Shown: piece after piece, positions 1 to 8,004 of the stretch | Position numbering within the stretch: the first letter of the stretch is position 1 | How the letters are laid out: each line of letters begins with the position of its first letter | NCBI RefSeq assembly: GCF_030064895.1 | Contig: NZ_JASJEB010000084.1 | Coordinates: 1-37,374 of the forward strand | Length of the DNA stretch: 37,374 nt | Direction of reading: 5' to 3' | From: Crocosphaera sp. | GTDB taxonomy: Bacteria > Cyanobacteriota > Cyanobacteriia > Cyanobacteriales > Microcystaceae | Notes under the pieces: generated by a model | What the model was told of the DNA's origin: nothing | Seen by the model: only the letters and a program-made list of their open reading frames with translations | The model's database searches: none | Made by a program: the position numbers and the translations under genes

Positions 1-3000
1 CCATTAGGTTGTTGTAACCATAAGTCAATTTTCACTAAATCTTCACTCCCATCTTCATCCAGAATATTTCCTGTTATTTCAAACATTTCTAAAGGATGAT
101 AACTACTTTTATCCAGGGCGAAATTTAAGTCAGTCGGAGCTTCATTAATATTTAAAATATCAATTTCTAATATTTTTTCATAGGATAATCCATTTTGATC
201 TGTTGTACGCACTCGAATACTATAATTACTTTTAGTTTCGTAGTCAAAAATAGCATTAGTTATGAGTTGGTTATTAGTAATTTTAAATAAATTATTATCC
301 GTTGAACGTTCACCTGATATTAAGCTATAGGTAAAACTATTATCTTCATTTAGCGCAGTGGTACTTAAAGTGCCAATTACTGTATTAGTATCTAAATTTT
401 CAGAAACTTCATTATTAGAAATATCCAAATCTGTCGGAGCTTGCTCATTAGAAATAACATTAATATTCAATGTATCTTCGACAGTATGACCCAGTAAGTT
501 TTTAGCTTGAATGGTTATTTCTGCTGTTCCTGCTTGATCATCCTTATAATCAACAATAAGTTGATTATTATTAATACTTACATCAACCAAACTAGGATTA
601 GAATTATTAACTATTGAAAAAATTAATTCATCTACATTAGAAACAGTAATATTCCTGAAAATAACAAAATCTTCATCATCATTTAAGATAGCATTATTTG
701 GATCAATTTGTAAGGGTAAATTGGTAAAAGCTGAATCTAGACTGACTCCATTGAAAATAGGAACTGTTGCTATTTCATCAATTACAGCTAGATCATTTTG
801 GGATAAAACTTCACCAAAAACGGTAAATCCACCATTTTGATTATCTAAATTACTGGCATTATCTTCGAGGTTAAAAAACCATTGATTAGTAGCACTATTA
901 GGATTATTTCCTAATTTTGCCATGGCAATTGTTCCCCGTAAATTCGAGCGATCTCTACTAAATTCGTTTTGAACGGCTGGATCGTCAGGGACATCACTAA
1001 CCTCTAAATTATTAATAGTAAAACCACCACCTTGAATGATAAAACCAGGAACAGAACGATGAATTATGCTATTAACATAGTCATCATCCTCAGCATAATT
1101 AATAAAATTATCAACGGTTAAAGGTGCGCCATTTTCGGCTTGATCGAATAATAAAACATTAATAATTCCCCCTGCCAAATCTGTATTATATAATTCAAAT
1201 CTTGCCACTTGACCTGTTGTTAACGGGTCATCAAAATGATTAAGTAAATCTATGTTTGTATTGGCTGCATTTTCTATAACAGTTAAATCACTAATAGGAT
1301 CTTTAATAATGGGTAAAGATGCCTCGTTAACATTATCAATATTGATAGTTAATGCTTTTTCAAAAAATAATCCATCTTGATCCGTTGTCCGAACTCGAAT
1401 ATCATAACTATTCTTGGTTTCGTAGTCAAGAATAGTATTAGTTTTTAGTTGATTATTGTCAATGGTAAATGAATTATTATCGGTTGAACCATCTCCAGAA
1501 ACTAAAGTATAAGTGAAGGTATTACCTGTGTCTGGGTCAGTGGTAATAAATTCACCGATAACTCTATCAATGGGTTGATGTTCTCGAATTCTGCTATTAG
1601 ATAAATTTAAATCTGTTGGACTTTGGTTAGACATTTGTTGGTTAATAATTGTAGCAATTGCTTGATTATCAGTTAAGTGAGCGTTAGCTGATTGAGTTAA
1701 GTTTAAATAAAGCGTCTCATCTTCTTCTAACACATTATCATCCAAAATGGGAACGGTAATGGTTTTATTGGTTTCTCCTGCTTCAAAGGTTAAAGTTCCG
1801 TTAATAGAAGTATAATCATTTCCTGCTGTTGCTGTTCCATCTTCGGTGGCATAATTAACGGTAATTGTTTCATTACTGGGGGTAGATAAAGAAACATTAA
1901 AAACCAATTCTTGATTGTCAGGATCATTTTCTGTAACAGTAGGATTAGAAATAGTTAAAAAGGGTATATCCCAATCATTTTCTGTCCATTCAGTGGTCAT
2001 TTCCCAAGTTTCAGGAGTCCATTCTGTAATACTTTTCCAAGCTTCATCTGACCATGTTCCTGTTGCGTCCCAAGCTTCATCTATCCATAATGGCATCGCA
2101 TTCCAAAAATTATTAATAGGTTCTGATTCTGTGGTTGCAATGGTATTTTCGTTAAGGGTTTGTGCTTCTAATAAAGATTGATTAATATTAACGGATTGAG
2201 TTGAGGTATCAAAGTCAAAAGATTGGAGTGCGAAATCAGATGTTGATGATAATCCTTGTATTTCTTCTGTATCTTCAATAAATGTTCTTGCTTGGTCAAT
2301 AATTAAATCCCAAGCAGGACTTCTCCATAATTTTGCAGCATTCCAAGCGAAGCTTATTCTATTAGAAATAGTATCATAGGTAGATGATACGAGATCAATT
2401 GCTTTTCCGATAGCTTCTCGATTAAGTTCGGCAGTTCCTCGAAAAGTTAAAACTGCTGCTATATATTTTCCCGTTGGACCCCCAAGCCTAGCAATAAGAG
2501 TTTGAAGCAGGAAATAATCAGCATCCGGTAAATAGGTAAAATAAAAATCACTTAAATCAGTCGTATTTCCATCAGAAACTTTTGTTACTAAATTATTAGG
2601 TCTTTTGGCTCCAGTTCTTAAATTTTCTGGATTAAGAATAGGGACGAAATGTTTTTCAACGTTTATGGCTGATCCAAATTTTGAATATTTCGATAAATCC
2701 CAAACTCCATTAAGATAAGTTGAACCTGCCATGCTTACTATATCAGCAGAAGTAATATAATGTTTAACGCCTTGATTATTAGATGGGTTTAGATTAATTC
2801 CGTCTTTTTGAGAAATTCCAGGACTACCAAAAGTGACAATTTTCCCTAGTTCTCCTGGATAACTTGCACCTACCCACTGAGTCAATGCACCTCCTAAACT
2901 ATGGCCTGTAATATGCGGTGCCAAGGTTAAACTCTCTTCAGGGTTACTAACATCTGATAACCATTGATTAATATCACCTTTACTAACCTCAAATTGACTA

Positions 3001-5663
3001 TAACCAACTCCTTCAGGACTAGCATTGCTCAACCAATCTAGTGAACTTTCTGTTCCTCGAATTGCTAAGATAGGGGGTTTGGCTTGGTCATAAATAGTTC
3101 CTTTAGCGAAGGTATAATCTTGTTCTGTGCTGTTAAGTTGATTAATAAAAGTTTGTCCATCTAGATATGCTTGTGTATCAGTTCCCCCTGAACTATTGGC
3201 AATTTCTTGGAGAAAATTATTATTATTTTCAGCAATTTCTGCATTAACAGGATTGGCTAAAACAACGAATAAATCTTCATAAGCGGTTAACCCAACTGCA
3301 TTAAAATCTGTTGTCTCATTATTGATAATTTTATCGATATAATAATCTTTATAACCAAAGTCATCTAAGTCACTATAGTCATAAACTGAATCAACTAATT
3401 TTCCTATATCTGCATCTGTCCATTCACGATAAGCCGTGTCTCTAGCAAATAATTCTAAGGTCGCATCAGTAACAGGTACACTACCAAAAACGGTAATTTC
3501 TATTTCTTTTTTAGTTTCTCCAGGTAAAAAAGTGAGGATATTTTGTGAGATATTATTATAATCTTTTTCTATATCTATGTCTGAAGATGTAGCACTGCCA
3601 TCTAGAGTATAATATTCAACAATTATAGGTTTATCGTATTCTGATGATAATTTAACCTCAAAAACAAGGGTTTTTTGATTAGTATTTGTTTCAACTTCTA
3701 CCCAAGTATCACTAATAGATATAGTAGGTTGTGGTAAGGTTTCAGGGAAGGGAGGAAGTGGTGTAAAAGTTCCTGTATCACCAAGATCAAATATGTCTGG
3801 ATAGGTTGGATGTAAGTTGTGTTCGCTCAAGATATATTCTGGAGGATAATGCCCATAACGTAAGCTTGTAAGTTCTCCATCTGGATTTATATACCATTCT
3901 TCATTTGATATATTTCCACTAATTGTACTATTTGAACTCCAAGTACCTGAATTAAAAATACCACCACCATACGTACCAGAAGTGTTACCAGTAATAATAT
4001 TATTTTCTAAAGTTGCTATACCTCCATTAACAATACCACCACCACTATAATCAGAAGTATTACCAGTAATAATATTATTAGTTAAAGTTAATGTGCTACC
4101 ATACACGTTATAAATACCACCACCACTATAATCAGAAGTATTACCAATAATAATATTATTAATTAAAGTTAATGTGCCATCCAGGTTATAAATACCACCA
4201 CCATCCGACATAGAAGTGTTATTAGTAATCGTATTATTAGTTAAAGTTAATATGCCATCTGAGTTATAAATACCACCACCTGAGTTATAAATACCACCAC
4301 CATCCAACATAGAAGTGTTATTAGTAATCGTATTATTATTTAAAGTTAATGTGCCATCCAGGTTATAAATACCACCACCATGAATATCAGAGGTGTTATC
4401 AGTAATCGTATTATTATTTAAAGTTAATGTGCCATGCAGGTTATAAATACCACCACCATGACTATAAGAGGTGTTATTAGTAATCGTATTATTAGTTAAA
4501 GTTAATGTGCCATGTGAGTTATCGATACCACCACCAGAATTATTAGTAATCGTATTATTAGTTAAAGTTAATGTGCCACCTGAGTTCTCGATCCCGTCAA
4601 AATCATAAAGAGAGATGTTACCGTTACCAGTAATCGTATTATTAGTTAAAGTTAATGTGCCATCTGAGTTATCGATACCAGAACTAGCATTATCACTAAT
4701 TGAGCTATTATCTACTTTAAGAGTCCCCCTCCAATTAGAAATACCATAACCAGCATTATCACTAATTAAGCTATTATCTACCTTAAGAGTACCATTATTA
4801 TAAAGACCAGCACCATCTTGATTACTAATAGCAATATTGTTTAAATTTAGTATTGAATTACGTTGATTTCTTATAATATAATTGCCAATGCCTTCTGGAA
4901 TAACATCATTATTATGAACAATCGCTGCGTATTCATTTCCATCAGACTCAATAGTAATATTTCCTGCCGTATTTAAACTTTGAAAGCCTGTTGCTTGATT
5001 ACTAATATAAGTTAATTCATAAGTTAACCCCGATCGCAATTTAATAATATGGGGAGTATTAGGACTTTGATTAGCAATACTAATAGCATCTCTTAAAGAT
5101 AAACCTGCCCCAATATCTGCACTGCCGTCATTTTCATCTACTGTTGTATCAACAATTAAGATAATGGGATCTGATGTTTCTAAAGCAACTAAATTATTAC
5201 CAAAAAATACATAATTAAGATCATTTTCTGCTTTAATTCTCGTTAACTCCACTTCACTAAAATCAAACTCTCTCACTAACCCTGAAAATAATTCTCCTTC
5301 GTCTCCTTCTGTATCAATTTCGTTTACTTCAGCATCAACAAAGTGACCAATTTCTTCCAATAAAACTGTTAATATTGCCTGAGAAGAAGTCGTTTCAACA
5401 AAACTATCAGCCAGATAAATATCATTACTATTTACTGCATAACCTCCCCGAAAATCACCTAAAATAACATCATTAATTATTTCAATTTCAGGAAGTTGAC
5501 TAAACTCTCTATTTTGCCATTGTGTCCGAATTTCTTCTGCTTCTGCAACATCATACTCTGTCCCAAAAGCGATCGCAATATTATCCCAAAACTCATCAGA
5601 TTGAGCAAAATCAAATAAACTATCAAAAACTGTCGGTAAAATTGCTGTTAAAGAGTTAGTCAT
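1..5663 (-). CDS. Giant secreted-type multidomain protein (beta-helix, Calx-beta, lipase, cadherin-like, cyclophilin); C-terminus beyond window
   Basis: I checked this minus-strand frame codon by codon from ATG at 5663 to the window edge and found no stop, so at least 1887 residues are present and the end is missing. There is no N-terminal signal peptide, which is usual for large type I (RTX-like) secreted cyanobacterial proteins. Residues 1-150 form a cyanobacterial N-terminal domain with EEIGH (103-107), resembling a degenerate HExxH. Residues about 320-575 are beta-helix repeats built on GGGIYN and LTLTNNTIT. Calx-beta-like segments lie near 645-730 and 1233-1345. A class-3-lipase-like region carries GHSLGG with Ser922. 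Residues 1187-1231 are a tryptophan-rich repeat. Cadherin-like repeats lie near 1345-1440 and 1740-1845. Between them (about 1480-1620) is a cyclophilin domain with IHRSVPGF (Arg1536) and GTIAMA. The role is probably extracellular, in adhesion or hydrolysis; the substrate is unknown. Confidence 0.85.
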   Translation of the reverse strand, partial: MTNSLTAILPTVFDSLFDFAQSDEFWDNIAIAFGTEYDVAEAEEIRTQWQNREFSQLPEIEIINDVILGDFRGGYAVNSNDIYLADSFVETTSSQAILTVLLEEIGHFVDAEVNEIDTEGDEGELFSGLVREFDFSEVELTRIKAENDLNYVFFGNNLVALETSDPIILIVDTTVDENDGSADIGAGLSLRDAISIANQSPNTPHIIKLRSGLTYELTYISNQATGFQSLNTAGNITIESDGNEYAAIVHNNDVIPEGIGNYIIRNQRNSILNLNNIAISNQDGAGLYNNGTLKVDNSLISDNAGYGISNWRGTLKVDNSSISDNASSGIDNSDGTLTLTNNTITGNGNISLYDFDGIENSGGTLTLTNNTITNNSGGGIDNSHGTLTLTNNTITNNTSYSHGGGIYNLHGTLTLNNNTITDNTSDIHGGGIYNLDGTLTLNNNTITNNTSMLDGGGIYNSGGGIYNSDGILTLTNNTITNNTSMSDGGGIYNLDGTLTLINNIIIGNTSDYSGGGIYNVYGSTLTLTNNIITGNTSDYSGGGIVNGGIATLENNIITGNTSGTYGGGIFNSGTWSSNSTISGNISNEEWYINPDGELTSLRYGHYPPEYILSEHNLHPTYPDIFDLGDTGTFTPLPPFPETLPQPTISISDTWVEVETNTNQKTLVFEVKLSSEYDKPIIVEYYTLDGSATSSDIDIEKDYNNISQNILTFLPGETKKEIEITVFGSVPVTDATLELFARDTAYREWTDADIGKLVDSVYDYSDLDDFGYKDYYIDKIINNETTDFNAVGLTAYEDLFVVLANPVNAEIAENNNNFLQEIANSSGGTDTQAYLDGQTFINQLNSTEQDYTFAKGTIYDQAKPPILAIRGTESSLDWLSNASPEGVGYSQFEVSKGDINQWLSDVSNPEESLTLAPHITGHSLGGALTQWVGASYPGELGKIVTFGSPGISQKDGINLNPSNNQGVKHYITSADIVSMAGSTYLNGVWDLSKYSKFGSAINVEKHFVPILNPENLRTGAKRPNNLVTKVSDGNTTDLSDFYFTYLPDADYFLLQTLIARLGGPTGKYIAAVLTFRGTAELNREAIGKAIDLVSSTYDTISNRISFAWNAAKLWRSPAWDLIIDQARTFIEDTEEIQGLSSTSDFALQSFDFDTSTQSVNINQSLLEAQTLNENTIATTESEPINNFWNAMPLWIDEAWDATGTWSDEAWKSITEWTPETWEMTTEWTENDWDIPFLTISNPTVTENDPDNQELVFNVSLSTPSNETITVNYATEDGTATAGNDYTSINGTLTFEAGETNKTITVPILDDNVLEEDETLYLNLTQSANAHLTDNQAIATIINQQMSNQSPTDLNLSNSRIREHQPIDRVIGEFITTDPDTGNTFTYTLVSGDGSTDNNSFTIDNNQLKTNTILDYETKNSYDIRVRTTDQDGLFFEKALTINIDNVNEASLPIIKDPISDLTVIENAANTNIDLLNHFDDPLTTGQVARFELYNTDLAGGIINVLLFDQAENGAPLTVDNFINYAEDDDYVNSIIHRSVPGFIIQGGGFTINNLEVSDVPDDPAVQNEFSRDRSNLRGTIAMAKLGNNPNSATNQWFFNLEDNASNLDNQNGGFTVFGEVLSQNDLAVIDEIATVPIFNGVSLDSAFTNLPLQIDPNNAILNDDEDFVIFRNITVSNVDELIFSIVNNSNPSLVDVSINNNQLIVDYKDDQAGTAEITIQAKNLLGHTVEDTLNINVISNEQAPTDLDISNNEVSENLDTNTVIGTLSTTALNEDNSFTYSLISGERSTDNNLFKITNNQLITNAIFDYETKSNYSIRVRTTDQNGLSYEKILEIDILNINEAPTDLNFALDKSSYHPLEMFEITGNILDEDGSEDLVKIDLWLQQPN
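3952..4680 (-). repeat. In-gene repeats encoding parallel beta-helix coils
   Basis: About ten imperfect copies of a unit of roughly 66-75 bases lie in frame inside the giant gene. Each encodes a coil of the form GGGIYN-x-DGTLTLTNNTITNNTS. A short internal duplication, GGGIYNSGGGIYNSDG, is visible near 4260-4300, which suggests recent slippage or recombination. The periodic Gly/Asn/Thr pattern is typical of right-handed parallel beta-helix proteins. Confidence 0.8.
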
Positions 5664-5952
5664 ATCAGTATATTCAACCAATAACACAGAGCAAAAACAC
5701 TTTTAAATTATCAGAAATAAAAAGAAATGACCATTGAAATAAACACTGAATTAACTAAGAAAAAGTATATTTACTTCTATGTAATAATATGGATAGAACT
5801 AAGTGACGTACCCGACTTTTCCTGAAAATAGTCCTTTTCCATCAAAAAAAGTCCTAGATTTTAAATTTTTACCAGAATAATTCAAGCAGAAGTTATTAAC
5901 TATCAATTTAACTTCAGTAGGGGCTTAATCTTATCAAGTCTCTACAAAAATA

Positions 5953-6411
5953 TTAAATAGGATACCATTCATCATCCAGTAATTTTTCTAGCCAACCGTC
6001 AGGAAGTTGTTTAGGATATTCAGATTCAAGACGTTTTTTAACCTTACGTCCGTCTGCCCTTTTCCCTTCAAGAATAGCTAATTTTCTGGCTTGAGGATAA
6101 GCTATTTTAACCGCTTCAGGAAAATAACTTTTCAATATGCCATCTTGAATCTCATTGCTAATTCTAGCCCTATGTTCATCAATAGAATTATACCAACTAT
6201 TACTCATCCAGTCTGGCGCATCTCTTTGAACATAAAGCTTGATTAAATGGGCAATTAGAATAATTAAATTACTCCTTAATGCTTTTCTAGGATCTCCCAT
6301 TTCTAAGTCTTCAATTAAATTTTTAATGTCGATAACATCCCAATTTTTATCGGTTAAAGCTTCGATTTGTTGCTGTTTCCAAAGAGTATAATCTGTTTCG
6401 TATATATTCAT
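5953..6411 (-). CDS. DUF29 family protein
   Basis: This 152-residue protein matches the cyanobacterial DUF29 pattern. It starts with an YETDYTLWKQQQIEAL-type segment, then has IKNLIEDLEMGDPRKALRSNL, a helical stretch with LIAHLIKLYVQRD, and a C-terminal LPDGWLEKLL segment. DUF29 proteins are soluble, all-helical and common in multiple copies in cyanobacteria, but their biochemical role is not established. It stands alone between the giant secreted-protein gene (289 bases downstream, where I see no clear element) and the small gene at 6570. The ATG at 6411 gives the expected family start. Confidence 0.85.
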   Translation of the reverse strand: MNIYETDYTLWKQQQIEALTDKNWDVIDIKNLIEDLEMGDPRKALRSNLIILIAHLIKLYVQRDAPDWMSNSWYNSIDEHRARISNEIQDGILKSYFPEAVKIAYPQARKLAILEGKRADGRKVKKRLESEYPKQLPDGWLEKLLDDEWYPI

Positions 6412-6569
6412 AGTTTAATACCTCCATCTATAATAATATCAATTTTCTCTACTCAAAAGTTGTAGGTTGAGTAAAGATTAAATTTTTTGGTAGAAATCAT
6501 CAACCTTTCCCTTAAATAGAGCTATTATGTAATAATAGTTCAACGACTCAAGTGAGGAGACAATCGATT

Positions 6570-6692
6570 ATGGATGTTAAATTAATTTTAGTGGTATTAA
6601 CGGCATTATTTACCGTATCTTGTCTATTTTTCGGCACCAAGAACGGATATTATGACTCTGATAATTATGATGGTAATGGGTCAGCGCATTAA
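6570..6692 (+). CDS. ndhP: 40-residue single-TM protein, probable NDH-1 subunit NdhP
   Basis: A 41-codon frame (ATG 6570, TAA 6690-6692) is preceded by a clear AGGAG ribosome-binding site at about 6554-6558. The product has one membrane helix (about residues 4-21, rich in L, V, A and T), then FFGTKNGYY, and a C-terminal tail ending DGNGSAH. From memory, length and tail match NdhP, the small single-helix subunit that stabilises the large NDH-1L complex in the thylakoid membrane. NDH-1L serves respiration and cyclic electron flow. The assignment rests on recall and is not certain; another tiny photosynthetic membrane protein is the alternative. That it is a real gene is well supported by the ribosome-binding site, the hydrophobic helix and the compact frame. 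Confidence 0.6.
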   Translation: MDVKLILVVLTALFTVSCLFFGTKNGYYDSDNYDGNGSAH

Positions 6693-6802
6693 TTAACGGC
6701 GATCGCATTTTCATAAAATGTTATAATAGTCAAAATTCCATCCCGTACACGAGGACTAGAAAGCGATCGTGTTCTGGATGTTGTTTTTTATAATCAATAA
6801 TA

Positions 6803-7185
6803 ATGCACCTCAAAGTATTAGTTCCCAGAGAAGTTTTCGTTGATACTAATGTTATCAAAATAGTAGCAGAAGCAGAGAATAGTTCTTTTTATTTACTACC
6901 CCATCATATCAATTTTTTAGCAGCTTTAGTTCCTGGAATTCTTAGTTATACTTGAGAAAATAAGGAAGAAATTTTTTAGCTATTAATGAAGTAATTTTAG
7001 TCAAACAGGGTAACAATATTGTTTTTTCTACCTTACAAGCAGTACAGGATAAAGACTTAGAAATACTGCAAACTACTGTCAGCAAAAAGTTTAGAATTTT
7101 AGACGAAAGAAAAAAATTAATTCGTTCCGCTTTAGCAAAATTTGAAGCAACTATTATCCGTCGTTTTCGAGATATTGGTATGTAG
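6803..7185 (+). pseudogene. Decayed epsilon subunit (AtpC) of an N-type F1Fo ATPase
   Basis: Reading from ATG 6803 gives MHLKVLVPREVFVD, then IVAEAENSSFYLLPHHINFL and AALVPGILSY. This is the N-terminal beta-sandwich pattern of epsilon subunits from the alternate (N-ATPase) operon. It hits TGA at 6953-6955. The expected continuation (EIF-LAINEVILVKQG, then LDERKKLIRSALAKFEA and RRFRDIG) appears only after a one-base frameshift in the T-run near 6972-6977, and ends at TAG 7183-7185. Two separate lesions make a working product unlikely. None of the other N-ATPase genes is adjacent, so this is an orphan relic. A minus-strand open frame over the same bases is only its shadow. Confidence 0.75.
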
Positions 7186-7245
7186 ATAAAAAGGTAGTCA
7201 ATGATATAATAATAAAAGCTTTCCAAGCGAATTCAATGTGTGACA

Positions 7246-7965
7246 ATGTTATTAAACTATAATCCTCGTCATTGTTTACCCTCTGCTGAAGATTTACCGG
7301 ACTCTGATGATATTCCTGTGGATAACGAACTACAAGACTTAATTCCCCATGTTCTTAAAGATATTTTAGCCCTTATTTGGGAAGAAAGAATGGACTGGTA
7401 TTTTGGGGTAGATATGGGAATTTATTATGCTCCCGATCAAGCTGCTATTGTTCCTCATGGGTTTTTAAGTGTTGGGGTTCCTCGTATTATCGATTCAGAT
7501 TTAAGGTTATCTTATGTGTTATGGGAAGAACAAAAAGTACCGACTTTAGTGTTAGAAGTAGTCTCTCAAACTAGAAGAGGAGAATATACACAAAAGAAAG
7601 AAGATTACGCAAAAATGGGAGTATTATATTATGTAATTTATAATCCTTTAAGAAAAAGAAAACCCCGTTTAGAAGTGTATCAATTAAATAATGGAGAGTA
7701 TCAACTATTAGAAGGGGAACCAGTTTGGTTAGCAGAAATTAATTTAGGAATAGGTAAAGAAATAGGAGTTTATCAAGGAGTAGAAAGAGAATGGTTATAT
7801 TGGTATTATCAACAAGGCAACCGCTATTTAACCTCTCAAGAAGAGGTTAAACAAGCACAAGAAGAAGCTAATAATGCTAAACAACAAGTTTTAGAAGCAC
7901 AAGAAAAAGCCAAAAAATTAGAAGAAAAATTAAGAGAATTAGGAGTTAATCCTAACGAATTATAA
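7246..7965 (+). CDS. Uma2 family putative endonuclease (PD-(D/E)XK fold), probably altered active site
   Basis: This protein of about 239 residues belongs to the Uma2 (DUF820) family, which is hugely expanded in cyanobacteria and predicted to have a restriction-endonuclease-like fold of unknown role. Recognisable parts are LSYVLWEEQKVPTLVLEVVS, RGEYTQKKEDYAKMGVLYYV and IYNPLRKRKP. A C-terminal charged coiled coil follows (about residues 195-239: EEVKQAQEEANNAKQQVLEA). The frame can also be opened at GTG 7240, but ATG 7246 gives the usual MLLNYNPRHCLP start and is preferred. The position where homologues usually read VPDG reads VPHG here, so the presumed metal-binding Asp is His. It converges on the decarboxylase gene, with a hairpin between them. 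Confidence 0.85.
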   Translation: MLLNYNPRHCLPSAEDLPDSDDIPVDNELQDLIPHVLKDILALIWEERMDWYFGVDMGIYYAPDQAAIVPHGFLSVGVPRIIDSDLRLSYVLWEEQKVPTLVLEVVSQTRRGEYTQKKEDYAKMGVLYYVIYNPLRKRKPRLEVYQLNNGEYQLLEGEPVWLAEINLGIGKEIGVYQGVEREWLYWYYQQGNRYLTSQEEVKQAQEEANNAKQQVLEAQEKAKKLEEKLRELGVNPNEL

Positions 7966-7970
7966 ATTGA

Positions 7971-7993
7971 TAGGGTGGGCAATGCCCACCCTA
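7971..7993. terminator. Perfect hairpin between convergent genes, possible bidirectional terminator or small repeat
   Basis: TAGGGTGGGC, a 3-base loop (AAT) and GCCCACCCTA form a perfect 10-bp stem in the 39-base gap between the Uma2 gene and the decarboxylase gene, both of which end here. There is no long T-run on either side. It may act as a transcript-end structure for both, or be a copy of the dispersed GGTGGG/CCCACC hairpin family also seen at 26078 and 32829. Confidence 0.6.
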
Positions 7994-8004
7994 ACGTTAA
8001 AATT

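Noticed and set aside
1915-2181. Plus-strand 88-residue open frame rich in Ser and Val
   Set aside because: It is the reverse reading of the tryptophan-rich repeat of the giant minus-strand gene; the internal similarity is inherited from that repeat.
3952-4680. CRISPR-like periodic repeats
   Set aside because: The repeats are imperfect, contiguous without unique spacers, and translate in frame as beta-helix coils.
6942-7226. Minus-strand 94-residue open frame
   Set aside because: It is antisense to the recognisable N-ATPase epsilon relic; its product shows no family pattern and it has no good ribosome-binding site.
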